From Geopseudomonas sagittaria (GTDB lineage Bacteria > Pseudomonadota > Gammaproteobacteria > Pseudomonadales > Pseudomonadaceae): a DNA stretch of 64,000 bases. Location of the stretch: positions 1-64,000 of the forward strand of contig NZ_FOXM01000002.1 of the NCBI RefSeq assembly GCF_900115715.1, read 5' to 3'. Below, one piece after another: positions 1 through 9,067 of the stretch (position 1 is its first letter; each line of letters opens with the position of its first letter). Position numbers and translations under genes: made by a program. The notes beneath the pieces are model-generated. The model had not been told where the DNA came from. It did not search any database and saw nothing but the letters and a program-made list of their open reading frames with translations.

Positions 1-31
1 GCACCTGTTCGCGGGTCAGGGTACGGTTCAT
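1..31 (-). CDS. dmpH: 4-oxalocrotonate decarboxylase, first codons only (partial)
   Basis: Only the first ten codons are in the window, reading [10 protein letters not shown], the typical start of DmpH/XylI-type 4-oxalocrotonate decarboxylases. Its ATG overlaps the stop of the aldolase gene (ATGA), as expected for translational coupling in the dmp operon. The enzyme would decarboxylate the oxalocrotonate-branch intermediate to 2-oxopent-4-enoate. The rest of the gene lies off the left edge, so its integrity is unknown, which matters because two upstream pathway genes are broken. Confidence 0.75.
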   Translation of the reverse strand, partial: MNRTLTREQV

Positions 32-1068
32 GCGGTCACCTTCTGGGTCTGGCGGGCCTTGGCCATGTCGAGGGCCAGGTCTTCGATCATGTCTTCCTGG
101 CCGCCGACGGTACCGCGGCGGCCAAGCTCTACGAGGATGTCACGGGCCGGCACGCCGTACTTCTTCTCGGCGCGCTGGGCGAACAGCAGGAACGAGCTGT
201 ACACGCCAGCGTAGCCCAGGGTCAGGGCATCGCGGTCGACGCGGATCGGCTGGTCCATCAGCGGCACCACCAGGTCCTCGGCGACGTCCATGATCTTGTA
301 CAGGTCGATGCCGGTCTCGGCGCCCATGCGCGCCAGTACGGCGCACAGCACTTCCAGCGGGGTGTTGCCGGCGCCAGCGCCGAGGCCTGCCACCGAGCCG
401 TCGATGCGCACCGCACCGGCCTCGATGGCGGCCAGCGAGTTGGCGATGGCCATGCCCATGTTGTGGTGGCCGTGGAAGCCGACCTGGGTGGCCGGGTTCA
501 GCTCGGCGCGCAGCAGGCCGATCTTCTCGCCGACCTCGTCGGGCAGCATGAAGCCGGCCGAGTCGGTGCAGTAGATGCAGTTGGCGCCGTAGCTTTCCAT
601 CAGGCGGGCCTGCTCGAGGATCTTCTCGGGGCTGGTCATGTGCCCCATCATCAGGAAGCCGACGGTGTCGACGCCCATCTTCGCGGCCATGCCGATGTGC
701 TGCTCGGAGACGTCGGCCTCGGTGCAGTGGGTGGCGACGCGGATGGTCGACACGCCGCAATCCACCGCCATCTTCAGGTGGTCGACCGTACCGATGCCCG
801 GCAGCAGCAGGGCGGAAACCTTGGCCTGCTTGAGCTGCGGGATCACCGTGCTCAGGTATTCCTCGTCGCTGTGCGCCGGGAAGCCGTAGTTGATCGAGCG
901 ACCGCCCAAGCCGTCGCCGTGGGTGATCTCGATCAGCGGCATGCCGGCGGCGTCGAGGCCGGTGGCCACGGCGACCATCTGCTCGAGGCTGATCTGGTGG
1001 CGCTTGGCGTGCATGCCGTCGCGCAGGCTCATGTCGTGCAGGGTGACTTGCTTGCCTTGCAGATTCAT
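28..1068 (-). CDS. dmpG: 4-hydroxy-2-oxovalerate aldolase
   Basis: This 346-residue protein cleaves 4-hydroxy-2-oxovalerate to pyruvate and acetaldehyde in the meta-cleavage pathway. The N-terminal HMGL-like TIM barrel shows the catalytic LRDGMH segment (R16, D17, H20) and the metal-binding GFHGHH segment (H199, H201); the C-terminal communication domain has full length. In the family it forms a complex with acylating acetaldehyde dehydrogenase and channels acetaldehyde to it; that gene lies directly upstream (13 bases between stop and start). The frame is intact. Its substrate would normally come from the DmpE hydratase, which is broken here. Confidence 0.96.
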   Translation of the reverse strand: MNLQGKQVTLHDMSLRDGMHAKRHQISLEQMVAVATGLDAAGMPLIEITHGDGLGGRSINYGFPAHSDEEYLSTVIPQLKQAKVSALLLPGIGTVDHLKMAVDCGVSTIRVATHCTEADVSEQHIGMAAKMGVDTVGFLMMGHMTSPEKILEQARLMESYGANCIYCTDSAGFMLPDEVGEKIGLLRAELNPATQVGFHGHHNMGMAIANSLAAIEAGAVRIDGSVAGLGAGAGNTPLEVLCAVLARMGAETGIDLYKIMDVAEDLVVPLMDQPIRVDRDALTLGYAGVYSSFLLFAQRAEKKYGVPARDILVELGRRGTVGGQEDMIEDLALDMAKARQTQKVTA

Positions 1069-1081
1069 CGTGCTATTCCCC

Positions 1082-2005
1082 TCAGGCCAGTGCAGCTTCG
1101 CGGCTCGGCAGTTGGATGGTGCCGGCGGCGATTTCCTCGGCGAACATCTCGGCGGTGCGCAGACCGGCGGCGGTCATGATGTCCAGGTTGCCGGCGTACT
1201 TGGGCAGGTAGTCGCCTAGGCCCTCGACCTCCATGAAGATCGACACGCGGTTGCCATCGAACACCGGGCCGTTCTTCAGGCGGTAGCCCGGCACGTACTT
1301 CTGCACCTCGGCGAGCATGGCGTGCACCGACGCGGTGATGGCGTCGCGGTCCGGCTCGCTCTCGGTCAGGCAGTGGATGGTGTCGCGCATCATCAGCGGC
1401 GGCTCGGCCGGGTTGATGATGATGATCGCCTTGCCTTCCTTCGCCCCGCCGACCTTCTCGATGGCGCCGGCGGTGGTGCGGGTGAACTCGTCGATGTTCT
1501 TGCGGGTGCCCGGGCCGACCGAACGCGACGACACGGTGGCGACGATCTCGCCGTAGGCTACCGGCTGCACGCGCGACACCGCGGCGACCATCGGGATGGT
1601 CGCCTGGCCGCCGCAGGTGACCATGTTGACGTTCATTTCCAGCTTGCCGACGTGTTCCTTGAGGTTCACCGGCGGCACGCAGAACGGACCGATGGCGGCC
1701 GGAGTCAGGTCGATCATCAGCACGCCCAGCTCGTTGAGCTTGCGGCTGTTCTCGGCGTGGGCGTAGGCCGAGGTGGCGTCGAAGGCGACGCGGATGTCGT
1801 CGGCGATGACGTGCGGCAGCAGGCCGTCGACGCCCTCGCAGGTGGTCTTCAGGCCGAACTCGCGGGCGCGCTTGAGGCCGTCGGACTCGGGGTCGATGCC
1901 GACCATCCACACCGGCTCGATCCACTCGGAGCGCAGCATCTTCATCACCAGGTCGGTGCCGATGTTGCCCGGGCCGATGATCGCCGCTTTCAGTTTCTTG
2001 CTCAT
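1082..2005 (-). CDS. dmpF: acetaldehyde dehydrogenase (acylating)
   Basis: This enzyme oxidises acetaldehyde to acetyl-CoA with NAD+ and CoA, as partner of the adjacent aldolase. The start is placed at the ATG giving [14 protein letters not shown], with a purine-rich stretch upstream, instead of an in-frame ATG 69 bases earlier that lies inside the dmpE remnant. The 307-residue product has the Rossmann glycine motif GPGNIG (residues 11-16) and the catalytic Cys131 in the segment NMVTCGGQA. Length and frame are normal for the family. It lies between dmpG and the dmpE relic in standard dmp order. Confidence 0.96.
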   Translation of the reverse strand: MSKKLKAAIIGPGNIGTDLVMKMLRSEWIEPVWMVGIDPESDGLKRAREFGLKTTCEGVDGLLPHVIADDIRVAFDATSAYAHAENSRKLNELGVLMIDLTPAAIGPFCVPPVNLKEHVGKLEMNVNMVTCGGQATIPMVAAVSRVQPVAYGEIVATVSSRSVGPGTRKNIDEFTRTTAGAIEKVGGAKEGKAIIIINPAEPPLMMRDTIHCLTESEPDRDAITASVHAMLAEVQKYVPGYRLKNGPVFDGNRVSIFMEVEGLGDYLPKYAGNLDIMTAAGLRTAEMFAEEIAAGTIQLPSREAALA

Positions 2006-2030
2006 GGGATGGTTCCCTTTATTGTTCTGG

Positions 2031-2280
2031 TCAGACGAAGCGCACGCTGGCGCTGCCGATGTCGACGCGCTCAAGTCGCCGGCCCCAGAGGCACCAGGGA
2101 GCCGAAGTGGCCGAGGGTGTGCTCGCCGGACGCCAGGCGGCGCTCGAGCATGCGCAGGGAGATCTGCTATGCGTCGTCGATGGACAGATCAAAACGGCTG
2201 GTCAGCGGCTCCATGGCTTCGCGGTTCAGCATGGCCAGGTAGAGCTCATCGCCGAGCCGCTGGATCAGCTCCTGGTTCAT
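2031..2280 (-). pseudogene. dmpE: 2-oxopent-4-enoate hydratase remnant with internal deletions and a stop
   Basis: The remnant starts with MNQELIQRLGDELYLAML, a good N-terminus for DmpE/XylJ hydratases (about 260 residues), and its ATG overlaps the dmpD stop (ATGA). Codon 38 is TAG where the family has a Tyr codon (DAY). After RRLASGE the frame jumps directly to HTLGHFG, a C-terminal family segment, so roughly 160 codons are gone. A further short gap precedes SLVPL, and a frameshift separates GPAT from the terminal [12 protein letters not shown], which ends at the native-looking TGA at 2031-2033. With several independent lesions this cannot make an active hydratase. The alignment to DmpE is from memory of the family. 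Confidence 0.85.
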
Positions 2281-3140
2281 GCGCGGTTTTGCTGTTGATC
2301 AGCAGCGTCGGCCTCGGCGAGGAAGTCCTCGACCAAACGCGCGAAACGGCCGGCATGTTCAATCTGGGTCCAGTGACCGCACTGGCCGAAGACGTGCAGC
2401 TGGCTGCGCGGCAGCCACTGGGCGAGGGTCAGCGAGGCCTCGAGCGGGATGATCTGGTCCTCGCGGCCATGGATGACCAGAGCCTCGTGGGGCAGGGCGC
2501 GGATGTCGGCTTCGCTGCTGGCCAGGTCGTCGACGCCGTTCTGGCGCGGAGGTGGGAACATGGCGGAGAACGACTCCTGGAAGCCCGGACGGATGCTCGC
2601 CTGATAGCGCAGCTCGGCCAGTTCGTCGTTGACGAGGTTGCGGTCGTAGGCGAACACGTCGAGCAGCTGGCGCATGTTGGCCAGCGACGGGGTGTAGCCC
2701 CAGGCCATCTCCAGCCCTGCGGTGATCGGAAAGCTCACACCGACGCTGCCCATCAGCACCAGCCGGCGCACGCGCTCGGGATGGCGGATGGCCAGCGCCA
2801 GCGCCAGGCCGCCGCCAAACGAGTTGCCGACGATGTCGGCCTGCTGAATGCCGAGGGTGTCGAGCACGCCGATGGCATGCTCGACCCAGCGCTGCTGGCT
2901 GTACTGCTGATCGGTCGGACGCTCGCTGTAGCCGAAGCCGAGCATGTCCGGGGCGATCACTAGGCGGTGCTGCGCCAGCTGTGGGATGATCCCGCGCCAG
3001 TTGGCCCAGGCGGTCACGCCGGGGCCCGAGCCGTGGATGAGCAGGACCGGTGCGCCTTCGCCTTGGTCATGCAGGTTGGTGCGGTAGCCGGCGGCGACGA
3101 TCTCGCGGCCGATTTCTGGGCTGGATAGGGATTGGGCCAT
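2277..3140 (-). CDS. dmpD: 2-hydroxymuconic semialdehyde hydrolase
   Basis: This 287-residue alpha/beta-hydrolase splits 2-hydroxymuconic semialdehyde into formate and 2-oxopent-4-enoate. Visible features are the oxyanion segment HGSGPG (residues 36-41), the nucleophile in GNSFGG (Ser107), a late acid in the segment HGREDQ and a histidine in GQCGHW. Length and frame are normal. With dmpC broken next to it, this hydrolytic route is the only ring-fission branch left in the operon. Its product, 2-oxopent-4-enoate, needs the DmpE hydratase, whose gene is also broken. Confidence 0.93.
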   Translation of the reverse strand: MAQSLSSPEIGREIVAAGYRTNLHDQGEGAPVLLIHGSGPGVTAWANWRGIIPQLAQHRLVIAPDMLGFGYSERPTDQQYSQQRWVEHAIGVLDTLGIQQADIVGNSFGGGLALALAIRHPERVRRLVLMGSVGVSFPITAGLEMAWGYTPSLANMRQLLDVFAYDRNLVNDELAELRYQASIRPGFQESFSAMFPPPRQNGVDDLASSEADIRALPHEALVIHGREDQIIPLEASLTLAQWLPRSQLHVFGQCGHWTQIEHAGRFARLVEDFLAEADAADQQQNRA

Positions 3141-3147
3141 GACTTCC

Positions 3148-3333
3148 TCACAGTTTTACGCAGATATTCTTCAGCGCGGCGCGCGCGGCCTCGATTACGG
3201 TACCCACGTCGGCCTTGCCGGCTTCGTGGATCCCGCCGATCACTTGGACGTTGGCCAAGTTGACGTTCTCGAACAGCTTGCCGCTGGCTGAGCCGACATA
3301 TGCGCTGCTGATGAAGTGTTTGATCTCTTTCGC
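3148..3333 (-). pseudogene. dmpC: 2-hydroxymuconic semialdehyde dehydrogenase remnant, internally deleted
   Basis: The frame reads KEIKHFISSAYVGSASGKLF and continues to EAARAALK, which matches the first ~55 residues of DmpC/XylG (about 486 residues). It then runs straight into NICVKL and a TGA, the family C-terminus. About 430 codons, including the catalytic Cys and Glu regions, are missing. The joint lies at a Leu-Lys pair (CTGAAG) that the family carries at both break points, which suggests deletion by short homology. The expected initiator ATG is GCG here and no in-frame start is visible after the dmpB stop, so the remnant is probably untranslated. Confidence 0.87.
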
Positions 3334-3349
3334 GGACGCAGTCTCGGTG

Positions 3350-4273
3350 TCAGGTCAAGACGGAGAGGAAGCGCTCGTTGAGCTGGCGGTCGTGGTAGAA
3401 GATCGCCTTGCCCAGTTGGTCTGTGGTCCAGGTCACCGGTGGGTGGTCCGGGTAGTGGTAGTCGCCACCACAGAACACCTCGTTACGGTTGCCGGAGGGG
3501 TCGAAGAAGTAGATGGTCTTGCCGTGGGTCAGGCCGTGGCGGGTCGGGCCGATGTCGATCGAGGTGTCGGTCATGCTGATCAGGTCGGCGGCGCGCAGCA
3601 CGCCTTCCCACGTCTCCAAGAAGAACGAGACATGGTGCAGCTTGCCCTTCTCAGCGTGCTGGATGAACGCCACGTCATGAGCCTTCATGCTGCAAGTAAA
3701 AAACTGGGCGATGCGGTTGCCGTGCGGGTCTACCACCTGCTCGGCCAGATCGAAGCCGAGCACCTCGGTGAACAGGCGTAGGGTTTCCGGCAGCTCGTCG
3801 CCATACATGAGCGCATGATCGAAGCGCATCGCCCGCATGCCCTTGAGGCCGCGCGGCCAGGCTTCCGGGTTGATCTCGGCGAGCCCCCACTTGCCAGTCT
3901 GCTCCTTCTCGGCGAACAGCTCGAAGCGGTGGCCGGACGGTGCGCTGAAGCGGATACGGCGGCCACAGCCCTTCAGCTCACCGGCAGGGATACTCTCCAC
4001 CGGGCAGCCGAATGCTACGAGATCCTCGGTCAACTGGCCGAGGGCGGCTTCGTTGATCACCTTGAAACCCATGAAGTCCATGCCGGCCTCATCGGCTTCG
4101 CGCAGTACCAGCGAGAATTTGTCGACCTCGCTCCACGCCTTGAGGTAGACGCGGCCGCTCTCGTCGCGGTCGACCTCGATCAGGCCCAGAAGCTCGACGT
4201 AGTGTTCCAAGGCCTGGGCCATGTCCAGTACGCGCACTTGGATGTGGCCGGGGCGCATTACACCTTTGTTCAT
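3350..4273 (-). CDS. dmpB: catechol 2,3-dioxygenase
   Basis: This extradiol dioxygenase opens catechol to 2-hydroxymuconic semialdehyde using Fe(II). The 307-residue protein has the two vicinal-oxygen-chelate halves of the XylE/DmpB family and the full iron triad: His153 (RFDHALM), His214 (KLHHVSF) and Glu265 (GNRNEVF). Frame and length are normal. It follows the ferredoxin gene, whose product in relatives re-reduces oxidised iron in this enzyme. Its yellow product would feed DmpD. Confidence 0.97.
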   Translation of the reverse strand: MNKGVMRPGHIQVRVLDMAQALEHYVELLGLIEVDRDESGRVYLKAWSEVDKFSLVLREADEAGMDFMGFKVINEAALGQLTEDLVAFGCPVESIPAGELKGCGRRIRFSAPSGHRFELFAEKEQTGKWGLAEINPEAWPRGLKGMRAMRFDHALMYGDELPETLRLFTEVLGFDLAEQVVDPHGNRIAQFFTCSMKAHDVAFIQHAEKGKLHHVSFFLETWEGVLRAADLISMTDTSIDIGPTRHGLTHGKTIYFFDPSGNRNEVFCGGDYHYPDHPPVTWTTDQLGKAIFYHDRQLNERFLSVLT

Positions 4274-4343
4274 CTCGACACCTCTGTTGTCTTTTTTGTT
4301 GGGTCTAAAACATCATGGATCCGACTTCGGATCCTGGACTTTG

Positions 4344-4658
4344 CTAGCCCGGATTGCTCCCGGAAACGACTGTTTCCGGATGGCGCTCTATAGCCAGGTC
4401 GCTACGTGGGTAGAGTCGGCAGGCCAGCACCCGGCCCTGCGCGCGGATTTCTGGCGGTACGTGTCGAGCGCTCATGCGGCCGCAGTCGAACTCACCGCGG
4501 ACCACCCGCACCAGGCACAACCCACATCCGCCGCCGCGGCAACCGACCGGCACGCAGTGATGGTGCTGCTGCTCCATGGCCGCCAGCACCGACTGCTCTG
4601 TATCGCACTCGAAATGGCTACCGCTGCATACTTCGGTGACATGAAAGGACTGTCCCAT
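4344..4658 (-). CDS. dmpQ: XylT/DmpQ-type [2Fe-2S] ferredoxin
   Basis: This 104-residue plant-type ferredoxin has cluster ligands Cys40, Cys45, Cys48 and Cys80, in the usual C-x4-C-x2-C plus distal C pattern (GCRGGGCGLC). In related operons (XylT, NahT) it reactivates catechol 2,3-dioxygenase by reducing its iron; its place directly before dmpB fits that role. It begins 8 bases after the dmpP stop. Confidence 0.9.
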   Translation of the reverse strand: MGQSFHVTEVCSGSHFECDTEQSVLAAMEQQHHHCVPVGCRGGGCGLCLVRVVRGEFDCGRMSARHVPPEIRAQGRVLACRLYPRSDLAIERHPETVVSGSNPG

Positions 4659-4666
4659 GGCTCACC

Positions 4667-5728
4667 TCAGATGCGCTTGAACAGCGCGGAACGGGTGCTA
4701 TCGGCATTGCCGTCGGCGGCAGTGAAGAAACGCTCCATGAAGATGTCGCGCTCGAATAGCCTGCCCTGCATCAACGTGGTAATGGCTGCGTCGATCATCG
4801 GCGGCGGGCCGCACAGGTAGGCCTTGTGTCCGCTGAAGCGGCCGTCGAAATGCGCCTTGGCAGCGTCGTGGACAAAGCCCTTGAAGCCCTTCCAGTTGTC
4901 GTCCTCGGCCGCCTGGTTGAGCGCTGGCACATAGGTGAAATTGGCGTGTTCGGCGGCCAGGTGCTCGAACAGCTCGTGGTTGTACAGCTCAGCGACATTG
5001 CGCGCGCCCTGGAACAGAGTGATCTGACGGGTGTCGCCGCGTGCCAGCAGGTCGAGGATCATCGACTGCGGGCTGGATAGCCCTGAACCGCCGGCGATGA
5101 AGATCAGGTCGCCGGCCTGAGAGTCGCGCACGAAGAACTGGCCGTAGGGGCCGGACAGCTTCGCCGTGTCACCCACCTTGATCTGCTGGTGGATGAAGCT
5201 GGTGGCCGCGCCGCCCTCAACCAGACGGATGTGCAGCTCCACCTCGTCGGCCTTGCTCGGCGGATTGGCCAGCGAGAAGGCGCGGCTGCCATCGATACCG
5301 GGCAGCTCGAGGTTGACGTACTGGCCGGCCTGGAAGGCCATCGGCCGGTCGAGCTTTAGGTGCAGCCCCTTGATGGTCGGAGACAAGTCGACGATGGCAC
5401 TGACCGTGGCCGTGAAGTCGTCCACCGGGTGACCGGCGAAGTCCGGATCTACATCAATTTCAGCCTCGATGGTCACGTCACTCTGCACGGTGGCGCAGCA
5501 CGCCAGCACCTTGCCCTCGTCGCGCTCGACGTCCATCAGGGCGAAGGGCGAGGCAGCGCCGATCTCGACCTCGCCGTCGAGTACCTGGACCTTGCAGGTG
5601 GCACAGGTGCCATGGCCACAGGCGAAGGGCAGCCAGACGCCCTGGCGCAGGGCGGCCTGCAAGATGGTCTGGCCGTCCTCGACCGCGATCACGTCGCCGG
5701 TCGGTTCGATGGTGACTTGGTAGCTCAT
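4667..5728 (-). CDS. dmpP: phenol hydroxylase reductase component P5
   Basis: This 353-residue reductase passes electrons from NADH through FAD and a [2Fe-2S] cluster to the hydroxylase. The N-terminal ferredoxin domain carries Cys37, Cys42, Cys45 and Cys77. It is followed by a flavin-binding segment (GSRAFSLANPP), a nucleotide-binding segment (FIAGGSGLSSP) and the CGPPPM motif near the C-terminus. The start at MSYQVTIEPT gives the family length; an ATG 30 bases upstream would add an unrelated leader. Confidence 0.95.
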   Translation of the reverse strand: MSYQVTIEPTGDVIAVEDGQTILQAALRQGVWLPFACGHGTCATCKVQVLDGEVEIGAASPFALMDVERDEGKVLACCATVQSDVTIEAEIDVDPDFAGHPVDDFTATVSAIVDLSPTIKGLHLKLDRPMAFQAGQYVNLELPGIDGSRAFSLANPPSKADEVELHIRLVEGGAATSFIHQQIKVGDTAKLSGPYGQFFVRDSQAGDLIFIAGGSGLSSPQSMILDLLARGDTRQITLFQGARNVAELYNHELFEHLAAEHANFTYVPALNQAAEDDNWKGFKGFVHDAAKAHFDGRFSGHKAYLCGPPPMIDAAITTLMQGRLFERDIFMERFFTAADGNADSTRSALFKRI

Positions 5729-5738
5729 GGCAAAACCC

Positions 5739-6098
5739 TCAGCTGCAGGAACCGGCAATACCGTTCAGACCGGGTGTATCAAGACGCAGCATGTCCTTAT
5801 GGCGCAGCCCGTTGGCTTCCAGGCTGGTGGCGAGGTCGGGCTGGAACGGTTCGTCGTTCAGGTACCAGATGGCGCTGCTCAGATCGGCGCGGGCGCTGTC
5901 GGGGTGGGCGGCGATGGCCGGCCGCAGTACCTGCTCGATGAGCTCGGCGAAGGTTTGCGCCGGCGCCACCAGCAGGGCGAAGGGCGCGCAGTACATCAGG
6001 TGGCGGTCCCAGCTGACGTAGAGCAGTTGCTGGCCGTGGAAGTTTTCCTGCAGGTCTAGCGGGCGGAAGCTGTATTCGCCGATGGATTTGACGGTCAT
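5739..6098 (-). CDS. dmpO: phenol hydroxylase subunit P4
   Basis: This 119-residue protein starts MTVKSIGEYSFRPLDL and matches the small P4 (gamma) subunit of bacterial multicomponent phenol hydroxylases. Together with P1 and P3 it forms the oxygenase, where the small subunit helps stabilise the (alpha-beta-gamma)2 core. An open frame continues far upstream but its sequence is an arginine/serine-rich shadow of dmpN, so the ATG at 6098, preceded by a GAGGGA-like ribosome site, is chosen. It lies between dmpN and dmpP in normal order. Confidence 0.93.
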   Translation of the reverse strand: MTVKSIGEYSFRPLDLQENFHGQQLLYVSWDRHLMYCAPFALLVAPAQTFAELIEQVLRPAIAAHPDSARADLSSAIWYLNDEPFQPDLATSLEANGLRHKDMLRLDTPGLNGIAGSCS

Positions 6099-6189
6099 TT
6101 CGTGTCCCTCTTTTCTCTTGTTCTTGGAGGCAGGAATAGGGCGTTTGGAGGAGAACATGCGGGGTGGTTGGCCACCCCGCAGCGTTGCG

Positions 6190-7731
6190 TCAGCCGGCCT
6201 TGGGCAGCTCATCGGCGGCGGGTTTCTCGCCTTTCCACTCCTGCCAGCGGCGGTGATCCCGCGAGCCGAGATACTCGAAGTTGTCCTCGCCGATGTTGAT
6301 GTTGTAGTAGTCGCGCACCACCGACTCGATGTCGGCGCCACCGCAGTTGCCTTGGTATATCTGGTGCGTCGGCATCCAAGCCTGCACGTACTTCTCCGGC
6401 TCGTTCTTGAAGATGTCGCAGCAGCCATCCGAACAGAAGTGGTAGCGCTCGCCCTCGTGCACATGGCTGCGATGGCTGAGGCGTGTCGGATCGCCCGGCT
6501 CGGTGAAGATGGCCGGGATCTGGCACACCTGGCACAGTTGCGGCAGGGTGTTGTTGTAGAAGCGCTCGCCCTTTTCCTGCTGCTCGCGCCAGAAGGTGAA
6601 ACGCGCGCGGTAGTACTTGTCGAAGGTTTCCGGGTACTTGGCCGACAGCCAGTCCATCTCCTCGTCGCTGGGCATCCAGGTATGGAAGTTGGTCGCCTGG
6701 CTGTACTGGTAGAGGGCGGCCCAGATCTGGTGGGTGATATGTTGCTTCGCCTCCGGGCACTGCTCGACGTACTTGGGGGGACGGATGCCGTAGCGGGCCA
6801 AATCCTTGAACAGTGCGCCGCCAGCTTGCTCGAAGTACACCTCCCAGGCCTCGGCCCAGGACATCACCTTATTCGGCAGCATGTAGTCCATCATCATGCC
6901 GACCAGACTCAGCAGGCGGTTGCCGCGCCAGAACCACTTGTCGATCCAGCCCTGGACAATTGGCAAGTTGTCCTCATGCTGCTCGAGAATGAATTTGATC
7001 ACCTCGAGGCCTAGGGTCATGTGCCGCGCCTCATCGGACTGGGCCGAAAAGCCGAAGGTGACGGTGGCCATGTCGCCGTTGTAGGCCGCGCCGGACATGA
7101 ACGGCACGAACAGCAGGTTGGTCAGCACGTACTCGAAAGAGAACGAGATCGCAGTGAGGAACTCGAAGGGCCCCGCAGCGCGTGCGTCGTCGAAGAACGA
7201 CTTGGGCACCGAGAGGTACCACACGCGGTCGTGCATGTGAGAGAAGTCATGCAGGCCGTCGAAGTGCTTGTTGTAGTGACTCATCGCGTGCACTTGGGTC
7301 TGCACGTGACGCAGTTCGTCGATCGCCTGCATCTGGCAGGCGACGCGCGCTCCGCTGCCGCTGAAGTGCCGACCGACCCGGGCAAAGCCCTGGTATGCCC
7401 CGTACTCACAGGGGCTGATGCCGCTGATGAATAGTTTCAGCGCGTTGACATAGCGCGCGTCGGAGATGCTCTGCTGACCATTGTTCTGGGCGAAGGCGTC
7501 GAGGATCGCGTAGAGCTTCTTCTCCTTCTCCGCCTGGTACTTCCAATAGGCGTCCATGGTCAGGCGGAAGGGGTCCTCCCACTTGTCCCAGTCGGTGATC
7601 TTGATGCCCTCGAACTGTTCGAAGGGGAAGATGTCCTCTTTCTTCTGGTAGCTGGGCTCCCAGTCGAGGTCGCGGGTCAGGTAGCGGTACTTGTCTTTCA
7701 GGCCGAGCTTTTTCTTGTTGTTGGTGGTCAT
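6190..7731 (-). CDS. dmpN: phenol hydroxylase large (catalytic) subunit P3
   Basis: This 513-residue alpha subunit holds the di-iron centre that hydroxylates phenol to catechol. Both halves of the four-helix iron site are visible: Glu109 and Glu139-x-x-His142 (DELRH), then Glu200 and Glu234-x-x-His237 (DEARH). A cysteine-rich YHS-like segment near the C-terminus (YHFCSDGCCDIF) is typical of this subunit. The start MTTNNKKKLG is the family start; a start 27 bases earlier is less likely. All metal ligands are present, so the enzyme should be active. Confidence 0.97.
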   Translation of the reverse strand: MTTNNKKKLGLKDKYRYLTRDLDWEPSYQKKEDIFPFEQFEGIKITDWDKWEDPFRLTMDAYWKYQAEKEKKLYAILDAFAQNNGQQSISDARYVNALKLFISGISPCEYGAYQGFARVGRHFSGSGARVACQMQAIDELRHVQTQVHAMSHYNKHFDGLHDFSHMHDRVWYLSVPKSFFDDARAAGPFEFLTAISFSFEYVLTNLLFVPFMSGAAYNGDMATVTFGFSAQSDEARHMTLGLEVIKFILEQHEDNLPIVQGWIDKWFWRGNRLLSLVGMMMDYMLPNKVMSWAEAWEVYFEQAGGALFKDLARYGIRPPKYVEQCPEAKQHITHQIWAALYQYSQATNFHTWMPSDEEMDWLSAKYPETFDKYYRARFTFWREQQEKGERFYNNTLPQLCQVCQIPAIFTEPGDPTRLSHRSHVHEGERYHFCSDGCCDIFKNEPEKYVQAWMPTHQIYQGNCGGADIESVVRDYYNINIGEDNFEYLGSRDHRRWQEWKGEKPAADELPKAG

Positions 7732-7745
7732 CTCGCGGCTCCCAA

Positions 7746-8015
7746 TCAGTTTTTCCACTCGAGGACGAAACGCTCCTCGTCTTCATCGACGTTGCCGCCG
7801 ATGGTGATTACATCCACCAGCATCTCCTGGACGTCCCAGGTGCGACCGAACTTCTCCTCCATGGTGTCGCGGCGGATCTCCAGACGGTTTTCCGCCTCGA
7901 TGCGGATCAGCGCCGGCTGATGCAGCACCTTGGCCTGAGGGTTGTCCTCGACGATGCCTTCCACCAGGTAGCGGGCGTTGTCGTTGTCCTGCAGGACGAT
8001 AAAAACCAGTGACAT
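7746..8015 (-). CDS. dmpM: phenol hydroxylase regulatory (effector) protein P2
   Basis: This 89-residue protein starts MSLVFIVLQDNDNARYLVEG and belongs to the MmoB/DmpM cofactorless effector family. It binds the hydroxylase and is needed for efficient substrate hydroxylation. Length and sequence are typical; it sits between dmpL and dmpN. Confidence 0.95.
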   Translation of the reverse strand: MSLVFIVLQDNDNARYLVEGIVEDNPQAKVLHQPALIRIEAENRLEIRRDTMEEKFGRTWDVQEMLVDVITIGGNVDEDEERFVLEWKN

Positions 8016-8031
8016 GTCTGCGTACCTTCAG

Positions 8032-9018
8032 TCAGTTGAACAGGCCGAGTTTCTTCAAGCGTGCAGCGAAGTCCTGCTGAACGGCCGCCAAGGCTTCATG
8101 GCCAGGGCCAACCTTGGCCAGCGGTGCCAGCGCCTCAATGACGCGCCCCTGCCAGTGATCAATCCAGGCTTCGATCTGCTCCCGGTTCTCGGTGCGCTCG
8201 GCGGCCACGGTCTTGACCATGGCGTCGACCCAGCGAGTGGTTTCGGCGTACCAATTGCGCATGAACTCAGTGAGCATGCCGACGTCGCCGGCGCCTTCTG
8301 CGCTCAGGGTCTCGTCGAGCTTTTGATAGATCAGTGGGAACAACAGCCCGTCGCTGACCAGGTTCTGTAGCAGACTCAGCTCAAACCAGTCCTTGACTAC
8401 CAGGCTGTCCTCGACCAGGCGGCGCAGGCCCTGCCACTCCGGGGCGTGCATCCACTGTTGCTTGGCAGCGTCGAGGGATTCGCCGGTGCCACCGTCGAGC
8501 ATCAAGCCTATGCGCGACAGGTACTGGGCGATGCCCAGACGGTCCATGGCATGGAACATATGCTGTTGAGTGACTGTGGTAGCGAAACCGTCGGCGGCAA
8601 TGCTGCTGTTGTTCATGTTGGCGCCCAACTCTGCGTGGCGCAGAGGGAGCAGCAGGCGGGCTACGCGCTCGCGCTGCTCGTTACTCAGGCGGCCCAGCAG
8701 GTCGCGTTTCTCGCAGAAGGCGAAGTCGTGCTCGGTGGTTTCCTGCATACGTGCACGGGTCTGCACATAGGCGCCGTAGTAGAACTGGCGCGGATCGACG
8801 ACCGCATACCAGTCGTTCATGCGGATGCAGGTACGGGTTGGATCGTTGAGAAGCTTGTCTGGCTGCCACTGCGGACGGTAGTGGAAGTTGACCTTGGGCT
8901 CGAGGTCGAAGCTGGCTTCCTGATAGCGGCTGGCGGGCTTATCACCGAAGCGACGGCGAGTGTGGCTGAAGGTTTGGCGGATCGGTTCCACCGCGTGCGT
9001 TTTGATTTCAATGTTCAT
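8032..9018 (-). CDS. dmpL: phenol hydroxylase subunit P1 (beta)
   Basis: This 328-residue beta subunit has the same fold as the alpha subunit but lacks its iron ligands; it is the structural partner of DmpN in the oxygenase dimer. It begins MNIEIKTHAVEPIRQTF, the typical DmpL start, with a long homologous body containing the segment MNDWYAVVDPRQFYYG. Upstream in-frame codons belong to a shadow of dmpK and were discarded. Confidence 0.94.
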   Translation of the reverse strand: MNIEIKTHAVEPIRQTFSHTRRRFGDKPASRYQEASFDLEPKVNFHYRPQWQPDKLLNDPTRTCIRMNDWYAVVDPRQFYYGAYVQTRARMQETTEHDFAFCEKRDLLGRLSNEQRERVARLLLPLRHAELGANMNNSSIAADGFATTVTQQHMFHAMDRLGIAQYLSRIGLMLDGGTGESLDAAKQQWMHAPEWQGLRRLVEDSLVVKDWFELSLLQNLVSDGLLFPLIYQKLDETLSAEGAGDVGMLTEFMRNWYAETTRWVDAMVKTVAAERTENREQIEAWIDHWQGRVIEALAPLAKVGPGHEALAAVQQDFAARLKKLGLFN

Positions 9019-9067
9019 GTCGACCGTACCGTGTTGTTTTTGTGTGCGGTTGCGCGTTGCAGGCCTG

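Noticed and set aside
2059-2298. Plus-strand frames across the dmpE remnant
   Set aside because: The minus-strand reading matches DmpE at both ends; the plus frames have no recognisable content.
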